Source: Chytridium lagenaria
Lineage: Eukaryota > Chytridiomycota > Chytridiomycetes > Chytridiales > Chytridiaceae
Length of the DNA: 64,000 bases
Reading direction: 5' to 3'
Assembly (NCBI GenBank): GCA_025449115.1
Contig: JAHLKC010000165.1
Location: 1-64,000 of the forward strand
A program made the position numbers and the translations under genes. A model generated the notes under the pieces. The model was not told the DNA's origin. It did not search any database and worked only from the letters and a program-made list of their open reading frames with translations. Position 1 is the first letter of the stretch. Each line of letters opens with the position of its first letter. Positions 1 through 9,488 of this stretch are shown here, one piece after another.

Positions 1-420
1 GCGGGGATTACAGCACCGATTGGGAGCGCGCGCGTGTTTCGGGTCGTGGGCATCACCTTTTTCTCCTGCACCGTCTTCATTGTCTTCACCAACACCGCGC
101 TTCTTGCTTTCGGCAAAACTGAGGTTGCCGCACGCGCCTCCGCAGCATCCTCCTAATCATCTTTGTTCTGTTCATCCCATCATTGACTCTCCATAGCAGA
201 GAGGCAGGGATTAGGGCACCGATTGGGAGCGCGCGCGTGTTTCGGCGCGTGGCATCACCTTTTTCTCCTGCACCGTCTTCATTGTCTTCACCAACACCAC
301 GCTCCTTGCTTTCGGCAAAAACTGACGTTGCCGCAAGCGCCTCCGCAGCATCCTCCTAATCATCGTTGTTCTCACTTGTATTGGGTAGATTGGTGGTGAG
401 TATGGGCGTTTACGCATTCA
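1..420. repeat. Two tandem decayed copies of a PA28 exon segment
   Basis: Two copies of a unit of about 204 bp begin near positions 4 and 208. Each carries a stretch closely matching positions 4050-4230, the acidic-linker part of the largest exon of the PA28 gene (3420-4664). Each also has a junction segment rich in alternating G and C that the PA28 exon lacks. Both copies contain in-frame stops relative to the parent frame, for example where GAGGACGAT of the linker has become TAG-containing, so they cannot encode the linker. They look like a local partial duplication that was then tandemly repeated. The left copy touches the window edge, so more copies may lie outside. Confidence 0.8.
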
Positions 421-523
421 GGGGGGTCGCCTTGTGATCATTAAGGAAGGTGTTGGTAAGAAAAAGGTAGTCATGAAAATAATAATGTTTTTATTGGGTT
501 ATAAAATGCATGCAAAAATATTT

Positions 524-1294
524 CTAAACTACACTAAAGTTCCATCCAGCTGCCTTTACAAGGCATTGGATGATCTTCAACTGCTTTTCCGTTAGGTTTT
601 CCTTGGCATGGATCGCAAATTGCGAAGTTCCTAGAGTGGTAATCAAATGTACCTCCATGGACCTTGACCTATAGATGGATGCCACCTCTGAAGAAACTTC
701 CTCTATCGTTAAGCCTTCTTCACGAAAAGGTTGGTAGATGGAATCATTCCCAGATAGAAAGGAACTCCATTGCTCCTGTCGTCCCTTGCGTTTCGGGTAC
801 GTTGAGAAGCGTGATTCGAAAGTTTCTAAAGACAAAATTGTTACAACCAAAAATTTAACGAAGAATATAAAATGTATATACCAATAATAAAGCGCATAGT
901 CAGCTTATGCTCAAAATGAGCAAGCTTCAACTTGGCTTCTTCAAGTTGACATTGCACCGAATCAAGGTGCCTCGTAATGGCTGCAATAGCTTCGTTACTT
1001 TTTTGCAGAGCTTCGTTACTTTTATGCAGAGTTATTTGCAGAGATTGGTCCTTGGCTTGAAGAGATTCGTCCTTTGCTTGAAGAGATTGGTCCTTTGCTT
1101 GAAGGGCCATCTTCCAGAGGTCGTCTTTTGTGACTTCTTAAGGAAATACAATAAGAAACAAATGAAAAGTAGAGTCATTACTCACCTTCTGTGTTGGCAC
1201 TATAACAGTGAGGTGTAGCACACATCAGCCTATGCTTGATGTGTGTGAGACGTCGGGCGACAAAGGATGAAGAGAGTCGAGTGATGAACTGCAT
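524..1294 (-). CDS. Hypothetical coiled-coil protein, possibly mitochondrial
   Basis: Three exons join cleanly: 1294-1186, 1136-882 and 825-524. The introns are GTGAGT...TTAAG (49 nt) and GTATAT...TTTAG (56 nt), and the product is 221 residues. The N-terminus is Arg/Ser-rich without acidic residues (MQFITRLSSSFVARRL), as in a mitochondrial presequence. Residues about 45-95 form a heptad-rich coiled coil with a short internal repeat (QAKDQSLQAKDESLQ). The C-terminal about 100 residues look globular and end in LVKAAGWNFSVV. I do not recognise the family. The gene is divergent from the one starting at 1355, with 60 bp between start codons. The exon structure is well supported by phase; the function is unknown. 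Confidence 0.6.
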
Positions 1295-1354
1295 GATAGT
1301 AAATATATATTGATGGAAGTATAAATTTTTTGTAATCACACCATTCCATCCATC
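1295..1354. promoter_or_regulatory. Short divergent promoter region
   Basis: Only 60 bp separate the inferred start codons at 1294 (minus) and 1355 (plus). The interval is AT-rich and contains TATA-like sequence (aaatatatat near 1302-1311 and tataaatttt near 1320-1330). It must hold both 5' leaders or a shared core promoter. This is inferred from gene positions only. Confidence 0.4.
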
Positions 1355-1923
1355 ATGAGAAACGTTGTCAATGCGGCAGCTTACACCGCAACCGATCCGC
1401 GGTTAATAAAAGGCGTCGATAGCTATGTCGGTGAATTACCAGATATCTCGTACGAGAAGAGGTGGGTTTGTTTTGGCCATGCATGCATGTGAGGAAGATT
1501 GCACCTGATCATAACATCCTACCATCCAGTCTTAGGACTCTCTTCATGAAGACCATTCGATGCAAGAATCGGAAGGCTCATTAGTCGTGCAGCTCTTTTT
1601 CAAGCCTGACGCCAGTATAGAGCTCTTGGCGGGTGGTTTTACCGTCTACGTTCCTTCACGGCTACTTTTCGAGTACAGTAGATCTCGCGAATGCAAGCCT
1701 GCTATCTTCATAGCAGGTAAGCATACCGAACGGAGTTCATGCTGTCTTTGCAGATGCAGATTTGAGAATAGAAAGGATATATAGTGATTTCGGGAGAATC
1801 TCCGCTGCTCTTAGAATGTCTGCTGTAACGACAGCGTCAGAGGGTCGGAAACTGAGGCATCATCGGCGGAGTGCTTTAAGATCTAACAAAAACCCGACGA
1901 AAGGGATCCTATATCTTCTCTAA
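1355..1923 (+). CDS. Hypothetical protein, 153 residues
   Basis: Three exons maintain one frame: 1355-1465, 1536-1716 and 1754-1923. The introns are GTTTGT...CTTAG (70 nt) and GTAAGC...TTGCAG (37 nt). An alternative GTGGGT donor at 1463 breaks the frame, so the GTTTGT donor is chosen. The product has a mixed N-terminal half (LVVQLFFKPDASIELLAGGF) and a strongly basic tail (EGRKLRHHRRSALRSNKNP) that could bind nucleic acid or act as a localisation signal. I do not recognise the family. Frame maintenance over two introns is the main evidence that it is real. Confidence 0.5.
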
Positions 1924-1955
1924 AGTTTAATATAACTGGATATCTGCTTCAAATA

Positions 1956-2246
1956 TTATTCGAGCTCCTGTATCAGGTTAGCCGTTTTCTGAGTTTTCTC
2001 ATTTATTGACATATTCATAGAGGAGAAATGTATTTTATTTCCGTCTATACTGTGTTTAAAGTTAAGAAGTACTCTATATCCAGGAACTTTCCCAATAAGC
2101 CTCCTATCGGGGTATGTGTCATTTGACATCTTATAGTTTCTTGTATGTGCCTCAAGTTCTTCATTTTTTACAACTGGTCGATTAAACAAAGCCGCACTTG
2201 CGCGATGTTTCAGCAGCCTTTCAGAAGACCAAAACTGCGGGATCAT
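1956..2246 (-). CDS. Small hypothetical protein, 96 residues
   Basis: A single open frame starts at an ATG on the minus strand and ends at TAA. The N-terminus is basic and lacks acidic residues apart from one Glu (MIPQFWSSERLLKHRASAAL). The remainder is polar with a segment KVPGYRVLLNFKHS. Its start lies 6 bp from the ATG chosen for the plus-strand gene at 2252, which leaves no room for two leaders. One of the two starts is therefore probably wrong, or this frame is chance. No family is recognised. Confidence 0.25.
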   Translation of the reverse strand: MIPQFWSSERLLKHRASAALFNRPVVKNEELEAHTRNYKMSNDTYPDRRLIGKVPGYRVLLNFKHSIDGNKIHFSSMNMSINEKTQKTANLIQELE

Positions 2247-2251
2247 CAGTG

Positions 2252-3202
2252 ATGAGGAGGAAGTATCTTTTTCGACGGTTGCGCTATGCAGGGATTAAGC
2301 CTTATGGGACTATATCCGAAACTTCTGTCGCTGGAAGTGGATCACGGCGAAACTCGTCGTCGACTTTGTCGTTGGGGGACTCGTTGATAAGTATGGGAAT
2401 GAGTCAGACTTCGGTGACAAAGGTGACGGTGAGTGAGAGTTTTGGATTCGTGCTTTTGTGCCTCGCGTCAGGGTTCTATCTTATTGTTTTACCTTTTATC
2501 GAGCATAGAAGGCTACTGCACTCACTAAAGAACCGGAGGAAACTCTTGCGATGGAGGAGACTTTAACCATTGAACAGCGTACTGAAGCAACTAGGCTGAT
2601 GAAGCGCGTCAAACCTGCGATTCCTTTCCGTTCAAATACAGCTCAAAAGGTTTGTTATAGTTATATCCATCGGGTTGTTTCAACTATGTCTGCAACATTT
2701 GTGAGGCTTTTTTTTCCTAACCCTCAATTCAGCCTTTGCAACCCCTAAACACATCTGGGCCTGGCCTCCGCGGCGTCTCCCGTATCTCACGAACGCTTTC
2801 GTCACTTCGAACCTCTCCTGGGAAGCAAAAAGACCTGAAAGCTAAACTAAACGCGCTTGAAGCATCGAACGCTCGTTCGCATGGAGGGGGTGTTTCGGAA
2901 AGAACTTCAGCGTCTGTTGTTGGTGGGGGAGGCGGCGGTGGGTCGAGGAAATCGAAGGGAGGGTTTTTGGTTGGCGAGGCTGCGATGAAGGCGCATGCGT
3001 TGAAAATGATGGGACGAATGTGGCTGTTAAAGTCGGCGGGATTGGAGGGGATGGGCGTAAAGGGAATGGTTCGTCTTCTTCAAAATTGGAGGCGGCGAAG
3101 AACATGAATGTGACGTCTAGGGTTTCGAAGAAGCAGGGGTCTGCTGGGAGTGGCTTACTCAGGATGCTGTCAAGGCAGGAGAGTTTTAAAGCAATGGATT
3201 GA
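2252..3202 (+). CDS. Hypothetical protein, Ser/Gly-rich, frame interrupted
   Basis: Exons 2252-2428 and 2509-2649 and an exon from 2733 join in phase through introns GTGAGT...CATAG and GTTTGT...TTCAG. The start is provisional because the frame is open upstream to about 2186. The product is basic and low-complexity with Ser-rich, Gly-rich (position about 2920-2945) and Lys-rich stretches. From 2733 the frame runs to a stop at 3107, but the composition changes near 2990-3018. The other frame from there to 3202, ending LLRMLSRQESFKAMD, looks far more protein-like. A one-base indel between about 2985 and 3018 would join them. No family is recognised. Confidence 0.4.
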
Positions 3203-3419
3203 TTAATATTATACTCCCCTTTAACATCTTATATATAATTTGGAGGATACGAAAGCCTCTTCTTGTTCAAAATATTTTCGTTTAAAATATTGTCCTTTTC
3301 TTTATTTGTTTCTGTTTATCAAAGGCAAATATATATACTCACATCTCCACATACGGTAAAACATCATTTTTTTCGCACATGGGAGGTTAACAGCCCCTCC
3401 CCCAAAAAAAGGTCCTTAA
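3203..3419. other. AT-rich convergent intergenic region
   Basis: This AT-rich stretch separates the 3' end of the plus-strand gene (3202) from the stop codon of PA28 (3420). It probably contains both 3' untranslated regions and polyadenylation signals. I see no coding potential or repeat in it. Confidence 0.5.
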
Positions 3420-4664
3420 TCAAAAGGCGCGTCCCTTTTTGAAGCGCGGCGTGGAGCGACTGAGAGACTGTTCAGTAGCAATTTCGTCCATGTTCTTGAC
3501 CAATAGATCGTAAAGAAAAACGTCTGCGGGAGAGAACAGTAAGTGCGAGCCTAATGAATATAAAAGCGGGACTTACATGTATAAAAACAATCTTGAATTC
3601 CAACGCGAAGATGTGTAGCCTGAAGTTCATCCAATGCGTGCACGGCTTCGGTCAAATCCATAACGTTAGGGTATTCAAGGCACTTTGTGATAAGGTCGGC
3701 TCTCGCCATATGATACTTGTGATGGCTTTCCAGAATGCTAAGGGCCCCAGATTCTGCCGACGCAAGCTCTTTGATAAGACGGTCGTGGAGAGGGGAATCA
3801 TCGCCTTCGTTGTCTTCGGCGCTGTTGTTTTCAGGAAGCTCAGATTGCACCCTAAAATGTCTGAGGTTAAACAGGGCGAAGATCGCGGCTAAAGGAACAA
3901 CAGTAAAAATAACTGTAAGAGAAACACTAACCATCCTCTAACTTTGCTTGAAAGAGTCACAATATCCTTCAATTCTAGCCTAACCAACTTCATCACATCC
4001 CTAATCTTCCCATTCACCTCGGCCTTGTCGAAAAACTTAACTCCCATCATCGACTCTCTATTCTCCTCCTTCACCGTCTTCACCGCGCTCCTCGCTTTCG
4101 GCAAAACTGGGTGCGGGACAGGCGTTGCCGCAAGCGCCTCCGCAGCATCCTCCTCATCGTCTTCGTTCTCACTCGTATCGGGCGGATTGGTTGTGAGTGT
4201 GGGGCGTTTACGCTTTCGGGGGGTCGCTTTGGGATCAATGCGGTGTTTGAGGTTAAAGCTTCCGTCCGGGTCGTTGGAGACGGTGGGGTCAGAGATGCTG
4301 GAAATGGAAAGACTTTTGACGTCGAGAAGGGCGGTTTCAAGGTCTTTGGAGAGTTGTTGCATGGTTTTGAGCTTAATGGGGAGGTTGACTGGGATAAAGG
4401 GTCAGCTTCAATTAGATTTAAAAGCAGTGTACCTGTTATGATATCCTGCGCTTGCTGTTGTTTGAGGAAGAAAACTTGCGTTAGATCAAAGACTGTGGTG
4501 TAAGAGATCCCATCGAGGACAAGGGGAGGAGGAGGCTAAGCATGATGGAAACGTCAGCACAGTACCTTTTTGAGGTTCTCCTTGACATCCTTGACGATTT
4601 CCTCGTTCTCGACAAAGGATGTCGGCATCCTCAGGGACTTGATGCTCGCTCCTGCTGTCAACAT
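3420..4664 (-). CDS. Proteasome activator PA28 (REG) family subunit
   Basis: PA28 forms a heptameric cap that opens the 20S proteasome gate without ATP. Five exons join in phase: 4664-4566, 4535-4433, 4388-3932, 3851-3577 and 3523-3420 (345 residues). The N-terminal helix segment FLKQQQAQDIITVNLPIKLK aligns with the PA28 start. A long charged linker (Lys/Arg then Asp/Glu) follows, in place of the usual short loop. The C-terminal four-helix part is clear: MKLVRLELKDIVTLSSKV, then ASAESGALSILESHHKYHMA, then KCLEYPNVMDLTEAVHALDE, then VFLYDLLVKNMDEI. The last intron joins the final helix correctly. The protein is longer than the usual 240-255 residues because of the linker and N-terminus. The first intron would be only 30 nt, so the first exon and start are uncertain. 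Confidence 0.85.
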
Positions 4665-5115
4665 TCTTGGAAGGTGCGGTTGAGCGCCTTTGTGAGCGTA
4701 GATTTGTAGTGGTTTTTGCTGGGACTTGTCCAGAAGAGAATTTCATCCGAACACGAAGGGAACATGACGAGATGTGACAACAACTGGTGGACGGAAGGAG
4801 GGATAGGGAATCAACCTATGGTCTTTCCCTTGTTGGCTGATAGGGTGGAAGGTTGAAAGAGCTCGTTTCTGAAAAATCGGAACATTCACTGCAACGCCAT
4901 CCATAATGGTTCTAAGTTATTCTTCTATAAACGGCAATGGTTAGATACGCAATCTGACGCTTGGACGCTATGAAGAAGCGGTCATATCTTGCATGGCCGT
5001 CCTTATGGGGACGAGCCGATGGAGACTAGTCGCGTTACGCACCTTCGGATTCATCGCCTTGTTAGTTAAAGACGAAATTTTCACCACGAGATCAGAAAAA
5101 ACCCCAAAACTCAAC

Positions 5116-6344
5116 ATGCTCAGATCCATCACCTCATCCCGTCCCTCCATCGGCCTCTCCCCCCGCGCCTTCTCCACATCTTCAAGGGCGCTCGGTATGG
5201 ATTTAATCATCATCTTTCTACTGGTTATTGGCGCTTGCTGATCTTTTCCGTGTGCAGGAACCTACCAGTATGTCCTTACTGAGAAGAGGGGCAAGGTTGG
5301 CCTCGTCACCCTCAACCGTCCTAAGGCTCTCAACGCTCTCTCAACGCCCCTCATGAAGGACCTTAATGATGCCTTGAGGGAGTTTGATGCGGATGATACC
5401 GTTGGAGCGATTGTTGTTACTGGAAGTGAGAAGGCTTTTGCTGGTATGTCAATGGTCGCGCATGCGTACTGTCTTTTTTGTCTCATGTCAATAGCTTTTT
5501 CTGGGAATACTGACCTTTTTATTTCTTTAATGGACATTAGCCGGTGCCGACATCAAGGAGATGAGCACACTTACATTTGTCGGAAACTACAAAAACAACT
5601 TCATCGGTGACTGGACTGGCATTAATGACATTCGCAAGCCCGTCATTGCTGCCGTTAACGGTTTTGCTGTAAGCTAATTGGACCTCTCTTTACATTTGCC
5701 CAATTTCCTTTTAATTAACGCGGAATTAATTTTAAGCCCTGGTATATAACTAACGTTTTTCCATAACAGCTAGGAGGTGGTTGCGAGGTCGCTATGATGT
5801 GCGACATCATCTACGCCGGCGACAAAGCCAAGTTTGGTCAACCCGAGATCAAGCTTGGCACCATCCCTGGAGCCGGCGGCACTCAAAGGCTCACCAAGGC
5901 CATTGGAAAATCCAAGGCGATGGAGCTCGTCCTCACTGGCGGGATGATTGATGCGGTTGAGGCTGAAAAGTCTGGACTTGTGGCAAAGATCTTCCCCGCG
6001 GATAAGCTTGTTGAGGAGGCTGTCAAGTCGGCTCAGACAATTGCGTCTTACTCGTTGCCGAGTGTTATGATGGCGAAGGAGGCTGTTAACAAATGTATGT
6101 TATCGTGGAAATTTTATGTGCCGTATTGTTAACGGACTTACTTTTATACAGCTTTCGAACTTTCTCTTACTGAGGGTCTCCACCTTGAGAGGAGGCTGTT
6201 CCACAGCACCTTTGCTACCGTGAGTAATATCTTTCTCTATTCCTTATCTCCTCTTAACCAAGCTCCTTAATTTTTTAGAACGACCAAAAGGAGGGTATGT
6301 CGGCGTTCGCAGAGAAGAGGGCACCCAACTTCAAGGACGAATAA
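5116..6344 (+). CDS. ECHS1: Enoyl-CoA hydratase, mitochondrial
   Basis: This enzyme hydrates 2-trans-enoyl-CoA in mitochondrial beta-oxidation. Six exons keep perfect phase: 5116-5194, 5258-5443, 5541-5668, 5770-6094, 6152-6219 and 6279-6344. The N-terminus is a typical presequence ([20 protein letters not shown]). The crotonase fold shows [17 protein letters not shown], the oxyanion-hole segment [26 protein letters not shown], and the catalytic-Glu region [20 protein letters not shown]. The C-terminus [20 protein letters not shown] is also diagnostic, and length (about 284 residues) is normal. The ATG at 5116 is preferred over in-frame upstream codons because it begins the presequence. No frame damage is seen. 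Confidence 0.95.
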
Positions 6345-6506
6345 ATATAAGGATTGTGTACATCCAAAGAAGAAGAAAAAATATATCTTTAATCTCAGAA
6401 AGACGCATTGGTCTATAAAGTATGATCAAATTAATGGAAAGTTATCGATACAGGGATGGGACGAGTTAGTCCTTATTTTAATTCAAATATAAGTGAGCTT
6501 GGTCCT

Positions 6507-7350
6507 TCAAAGCTTCCTCTTTTTTGCTTCTTCCTTGACCCCGTTTTCCGCCTCAGATTCCGGGATGGTGATGAGGCCATTTCCGGTTAAATACGCAACA
6601 ATCTGTTCGACAGCATCTTGTATAGAAAGGTTGTGGTTGAGAAGGTGGATTTCCGGAGAAGCAGGCGCCTCATACGGCGCACTGATGCCGGTGAACTCTA
6701 ATAATTGGTCAGAAAATTGCTGTCTTGATTATTAAAGTCACTCACCCTTAATGATGCCCTCACGAGCCTTCTTGTAGAGCCCTTTGGGATCCCTTGATTC
6801 TGCCACCTCAATCGGAACATCAACATACACCTCGATAAACGGGATCCCCGCCTTAACGTGAAGTTCCCTAACGCTGTCACGGTCAGCGCGATAAGGCGAG
6901 ATGAAAGATGTGAGAGCAATTGTCGTTGAATCCGCAAACAACTTGGCAACCTAAACCAAAAAAAAACCCAACACCATTCAACGCTCGTCACAAACAATGA
7001 GGGTACTCACCTCTCCAATACGACGAATGTTCTCGGTACGGTCGTCAGGGGAAAATCCCAAGTTCTTGTTGAGTCCGAAACGAATGTTGTCACCGTCTAA
7101 ACGGTATGCGGCGATACCGTGATGAAGAAGGTGTTGCTCAAGTGCGGAGGCGATGGTGGATTTTCCTGATGCTGAGAGACCGGTGAACCATAAGGTAAAG
7201 CCCTTTGAGGAGAGATGAGTCCAGGAAAGAATGTGGGTCTCTTACCTTCTGCTTGAGAAGGGTCTCTCTCTCTGTGCGTGACACATCGCCATCGTGCCAG
7301 ACAATGTTGGTGGCCTTTTGCTCAACTGAGACGGTGGATGTGGTTGTCAT
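6507..7350 (-). CDS. MET14: Adenylyl-sulfate (APS) kinase
   Basis: This kinase phosphorylates APS to PAPS in sulfate assimilation. Four exons (7350-7246, 7202-7011, 6950-6746, 6697-6507) give 230 residues in a single frame. The P-loop is GLSASGKST, followed by [18 protein letters not shown] (APS-binding region) and [19 protein letters not shown]. The lid region [16 protein letters not shown], the [20 protein letters not shown] strand and [11 protein letters not shown] near the C-terminus are all present. About 25 residues of Lys/Glu-rich sequence form a short C-terminal tail that many homologs lack. The ATG at 7350 starts the common [18 protein letters not shown] N-terminus. It is convergent with the hydratase gene, 162 bp away. 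Confidence 0.95.
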
Positions 7351-7811
7351 GGTTCAAGTGGTGAAGGATGTGGTGATGGAAGATGGACAGAAGATTGGAT
7401 TTGTCATGAGCATTGCGCAATCGTTGACCAGACGAAAGCATCGACAATTTGTGACAGCATCGTATTTTTTTTTGTCTAGAACAGAATGAGGTCAGCAAGT
7501 GGGTGAGCACTCTTTCGACGCGTCGTTCAAGGTAAAGAAGGCATGGAAAAATATGAGTTCTGTCAATGTCCTACTTACACGATGGTAAGAAGAGGTTATC
7601 CCCTACCCGTTGGTCTTATGTTTATTTCAAAGTAAGAAGAATAAAAAGACACCAGTATCAACATAAAATCCTTTTATTCATATACATGCAGGCAATCGCC
7701 AAAGAAAACAAAACAACGCTGCAAAAAAAGAAGAAAAAACCCTCCAATCTACATATACACTTCATAAAACAGCAAGACGGCGCCAGCAAGGACGACACCC
7801 TCATCCCCACC
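7351..7811. other. Intergenic: APS kinase promoter and HSP20 3' region
   Basis: This interval lies upstream of APS kinase and downstream of the HSP20 stop. It has short A-rich tracts, including an A/G run near 7720-7740 just past the HSP20 stop that may be 3' UTR. No conserved coding sequence or recognisable regulatory element was found. Confidence 0.4.
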
Positions 7812-8549
7812 TCACTGAATATCAATCTTCCTAATCCCTTCCTCAACCGTCTTCTCCGCCTTCCCCAAACTCAATTCCAAAACCCCACCCTCCATTTTCG
7901 CCGCCACATTCTCCGCATCCGCATCACTAGGCAACCTCACACTCCGAGAGAACCGTCCATACCCACGTTCAACGATACGACGGTTCGAATCCTTCACGTC
8001 AGAGGATGCCCGACGTTCTCCAGAAATGGTGAGGAGGTCGTCTTTGACGTTGATGTTGATCTCCTCCTTTTTGACGCCAGGGAGGTCGGCGTGGATGATG
8101 TAGGAGGTGGGGGTTTCCGTGATATCGAGACGTGGGATGCCACGCATGAAGGGGGCGAGTTGTTGACGGGTGGTCGTGCTGGGCGCTGAAAGTTGTTGCT
8201 GGCTTGGTTGTTGTTGTTGTTGGAGTTGCTGACTGGTTTGCTGCTGCGGCTGCTGTTGCTGCTGCTCGGTCTGTTGCGTGCCTTGCTCGCCCGTGATCTG
8301 TTGCTGCTGAGGTTGCTGCTGCTGTTGACTGTAAACGTCATAGTCTGCAGGCCAACCCACCATGGAGGGACCCATCATGGACGGACCCATCATGGACGGA
8401 CCCATCATCCGCGTGAAGAGACGGTCAACGTCGCTGAAAGGGTCTGCGCGCGAGTAGAAGAAAGGATCGCGGATAAATGGGTCCCTCGCGAAAGGGTCCC
8501 TCGCGAAGCCCATTTCGAAAGGGTCAAAGCGGCTTGAAAAGAACGACAT
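7812..8549 (-). CDS. Small heat-shock protein (HSP20) with polyQ insert
   Basis: This is an ATP-independent holdase chaperone of the alpha-crystallin family, 245 residues in one exon. The N-terminal arm has Arg-Asp-Pro-Phe repeats (ARDPFARDPFIRDPF) and an exact triplication of MMGPS coded by near-identical 15-bp units (about 8365-8410). Residues about 75-125 are a glutamine-rich tract. The alpha-crystallin domain begins near residue 138 (PRLDITETPTSYIIHADLPG) and contains KEEININVKDDLLTISGERR and RFSRSVRLPSDADAENVAAK, then the beta-9 segment GGVLELSLGKAEK. The C-terminus carries IRKIDIQ, matching the I-x-I anchoring motif. Polyglutamine in an sHSP arm is unusual. A heat-shock element lies about 160 bp upstream. 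Confidence 0.93.
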   Translation of the reverse strand: MSFFSSRFDPFEMGFARDPFARDPFIRDPFFYSRADPFSDVDRLFTRMMGPSMMGPSMMGPSMVGWPADYDVYSQQQQQPQQQQITGEQGTQQTEQQQQQPQQQTSQQLQQQQQPSQQQLSAPSTTTRQQLAPFMRGIPRLDITETPTSYIIHADLPGVKKEEININVKDDLLTISGERRASSDVKDSNRRIVERGYGRFSRSVRLPSDADAENVAAKMEGGVLELSLGKAEKTVEEGIRKIDIQ

Positions 8550-9488
8550 TGTTGATTTGAGAGTTTAGCTTTTAACAATGGGGATATCGAGTATCTTTTG
8601 TAATGTTGAGAAGGTGAGGAAAGGAGATGAGGAGAGGTGAGGTCGCCTTTTTATGTGAGTCGGGTGAGGGTTTGGGGAGGAACAAGTGTCCCCACATGGA
8701 GACATCTCGAATCTTCCCGTCGCGTGAACCCACTCATTCAGAGTCGAAATGACTTTGACTTTGTACATGTTACGTCAACCAGCATGAACACCCTCACTGT
8801 TCCCATGATGATCAATGGAACTTTTTCGAAAAAAAAAAAACGAACATGGACTGCGCCTCCCACAGCAAAATGGAAAATCCTTAAGTTTAAGAAAAAGAAA
8901 CTTTCCAAAAAACCCCTCACTAAACTATGAATCGCATTTTAATCCCTTTAAATATCACAAAAGAGAAAAATACAGAAAAACACGAGAAAAGGCAGAAACA
9001 CACAGAGCGGGGATGTGCACATAAAAAGGAGAGAAACAACGGTGAGGACCGGCAAATGGTGAAGGGGGGGATGTAGGAAGAAAAACATAAGCACAGCAGG
9101 CATGAACAAAAATAAGGTGAGAAACAAGTGTGGGGGGAAAATCTAACAACAAGGAAAGAAAAAGGAGGAAAGATAGAGTCGTCACAAACAATGCTAAAAA
9201 GGTAAAAGAAACGAGTCACGTACATCAACAAACACAAACAAAGGGCCAGGAAAAAAAGAATCATCTAAAAAGGAGGAATGGGATAACACTAACATTCGCA
9301 AGCAAAAAACATTGGAGAGAAAAGAAAATAGGTAATGAAGACAACAAAGCATTAAGCACAAAAAAAAAGACTACAATAAATCAGTAACCCCTAGTGAGCG
9401 AGAGGTAAAAGTACGCGGTCCTTTACCCTCACTGGTTGATGTTTGGGGATGAGTGCCACGCGTTCATTGTAACTTTTTTAAAAAAAAG
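8550..9488. other. Intergenic with purine-rich tract
   Basis: The first about 200 bp are the HSP20 promoter. From about 8880 to 9390 the plus strand is strongly purine-rich (A and G runs) with very few long pyrimidine runs. This explains several open frames that I consider chance. It ends near the 3' end of the AGC kinase gene. No gene or RNA is recognised. Confidence 0.5.
8709..8716. promoter_or_regulatory. Heat-shock element core upstream of HSP20
   Basis: The sequence cGAAtcTTCc contains head-to-head nGAAn/nTTCn units, the core binding unit of heat-shock factor Hsf1. It lies about 160 bp upstream of the HSP20 start, a suitable distance. Only two perfect units are present; a third flanking unit is imperfect. 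Regulation by heat is inferred from motif plus position. Confidence 0.55.

Noticed and set aside
7981..7992. tRNA B-box-like sequence GGTTCGAATCC
   Set aside because: It lies inside the HSP20 coding sequence. No A-box, acceptor stem or anticodon arm can be formed around it.
8920..9387. Open frames on both strands in the purine-rich tract
   Set aside because: They are composed of Lys/Arg/Glu (plus) or Phe/Ser/Leu (minus) with no motif. They arise from composition.
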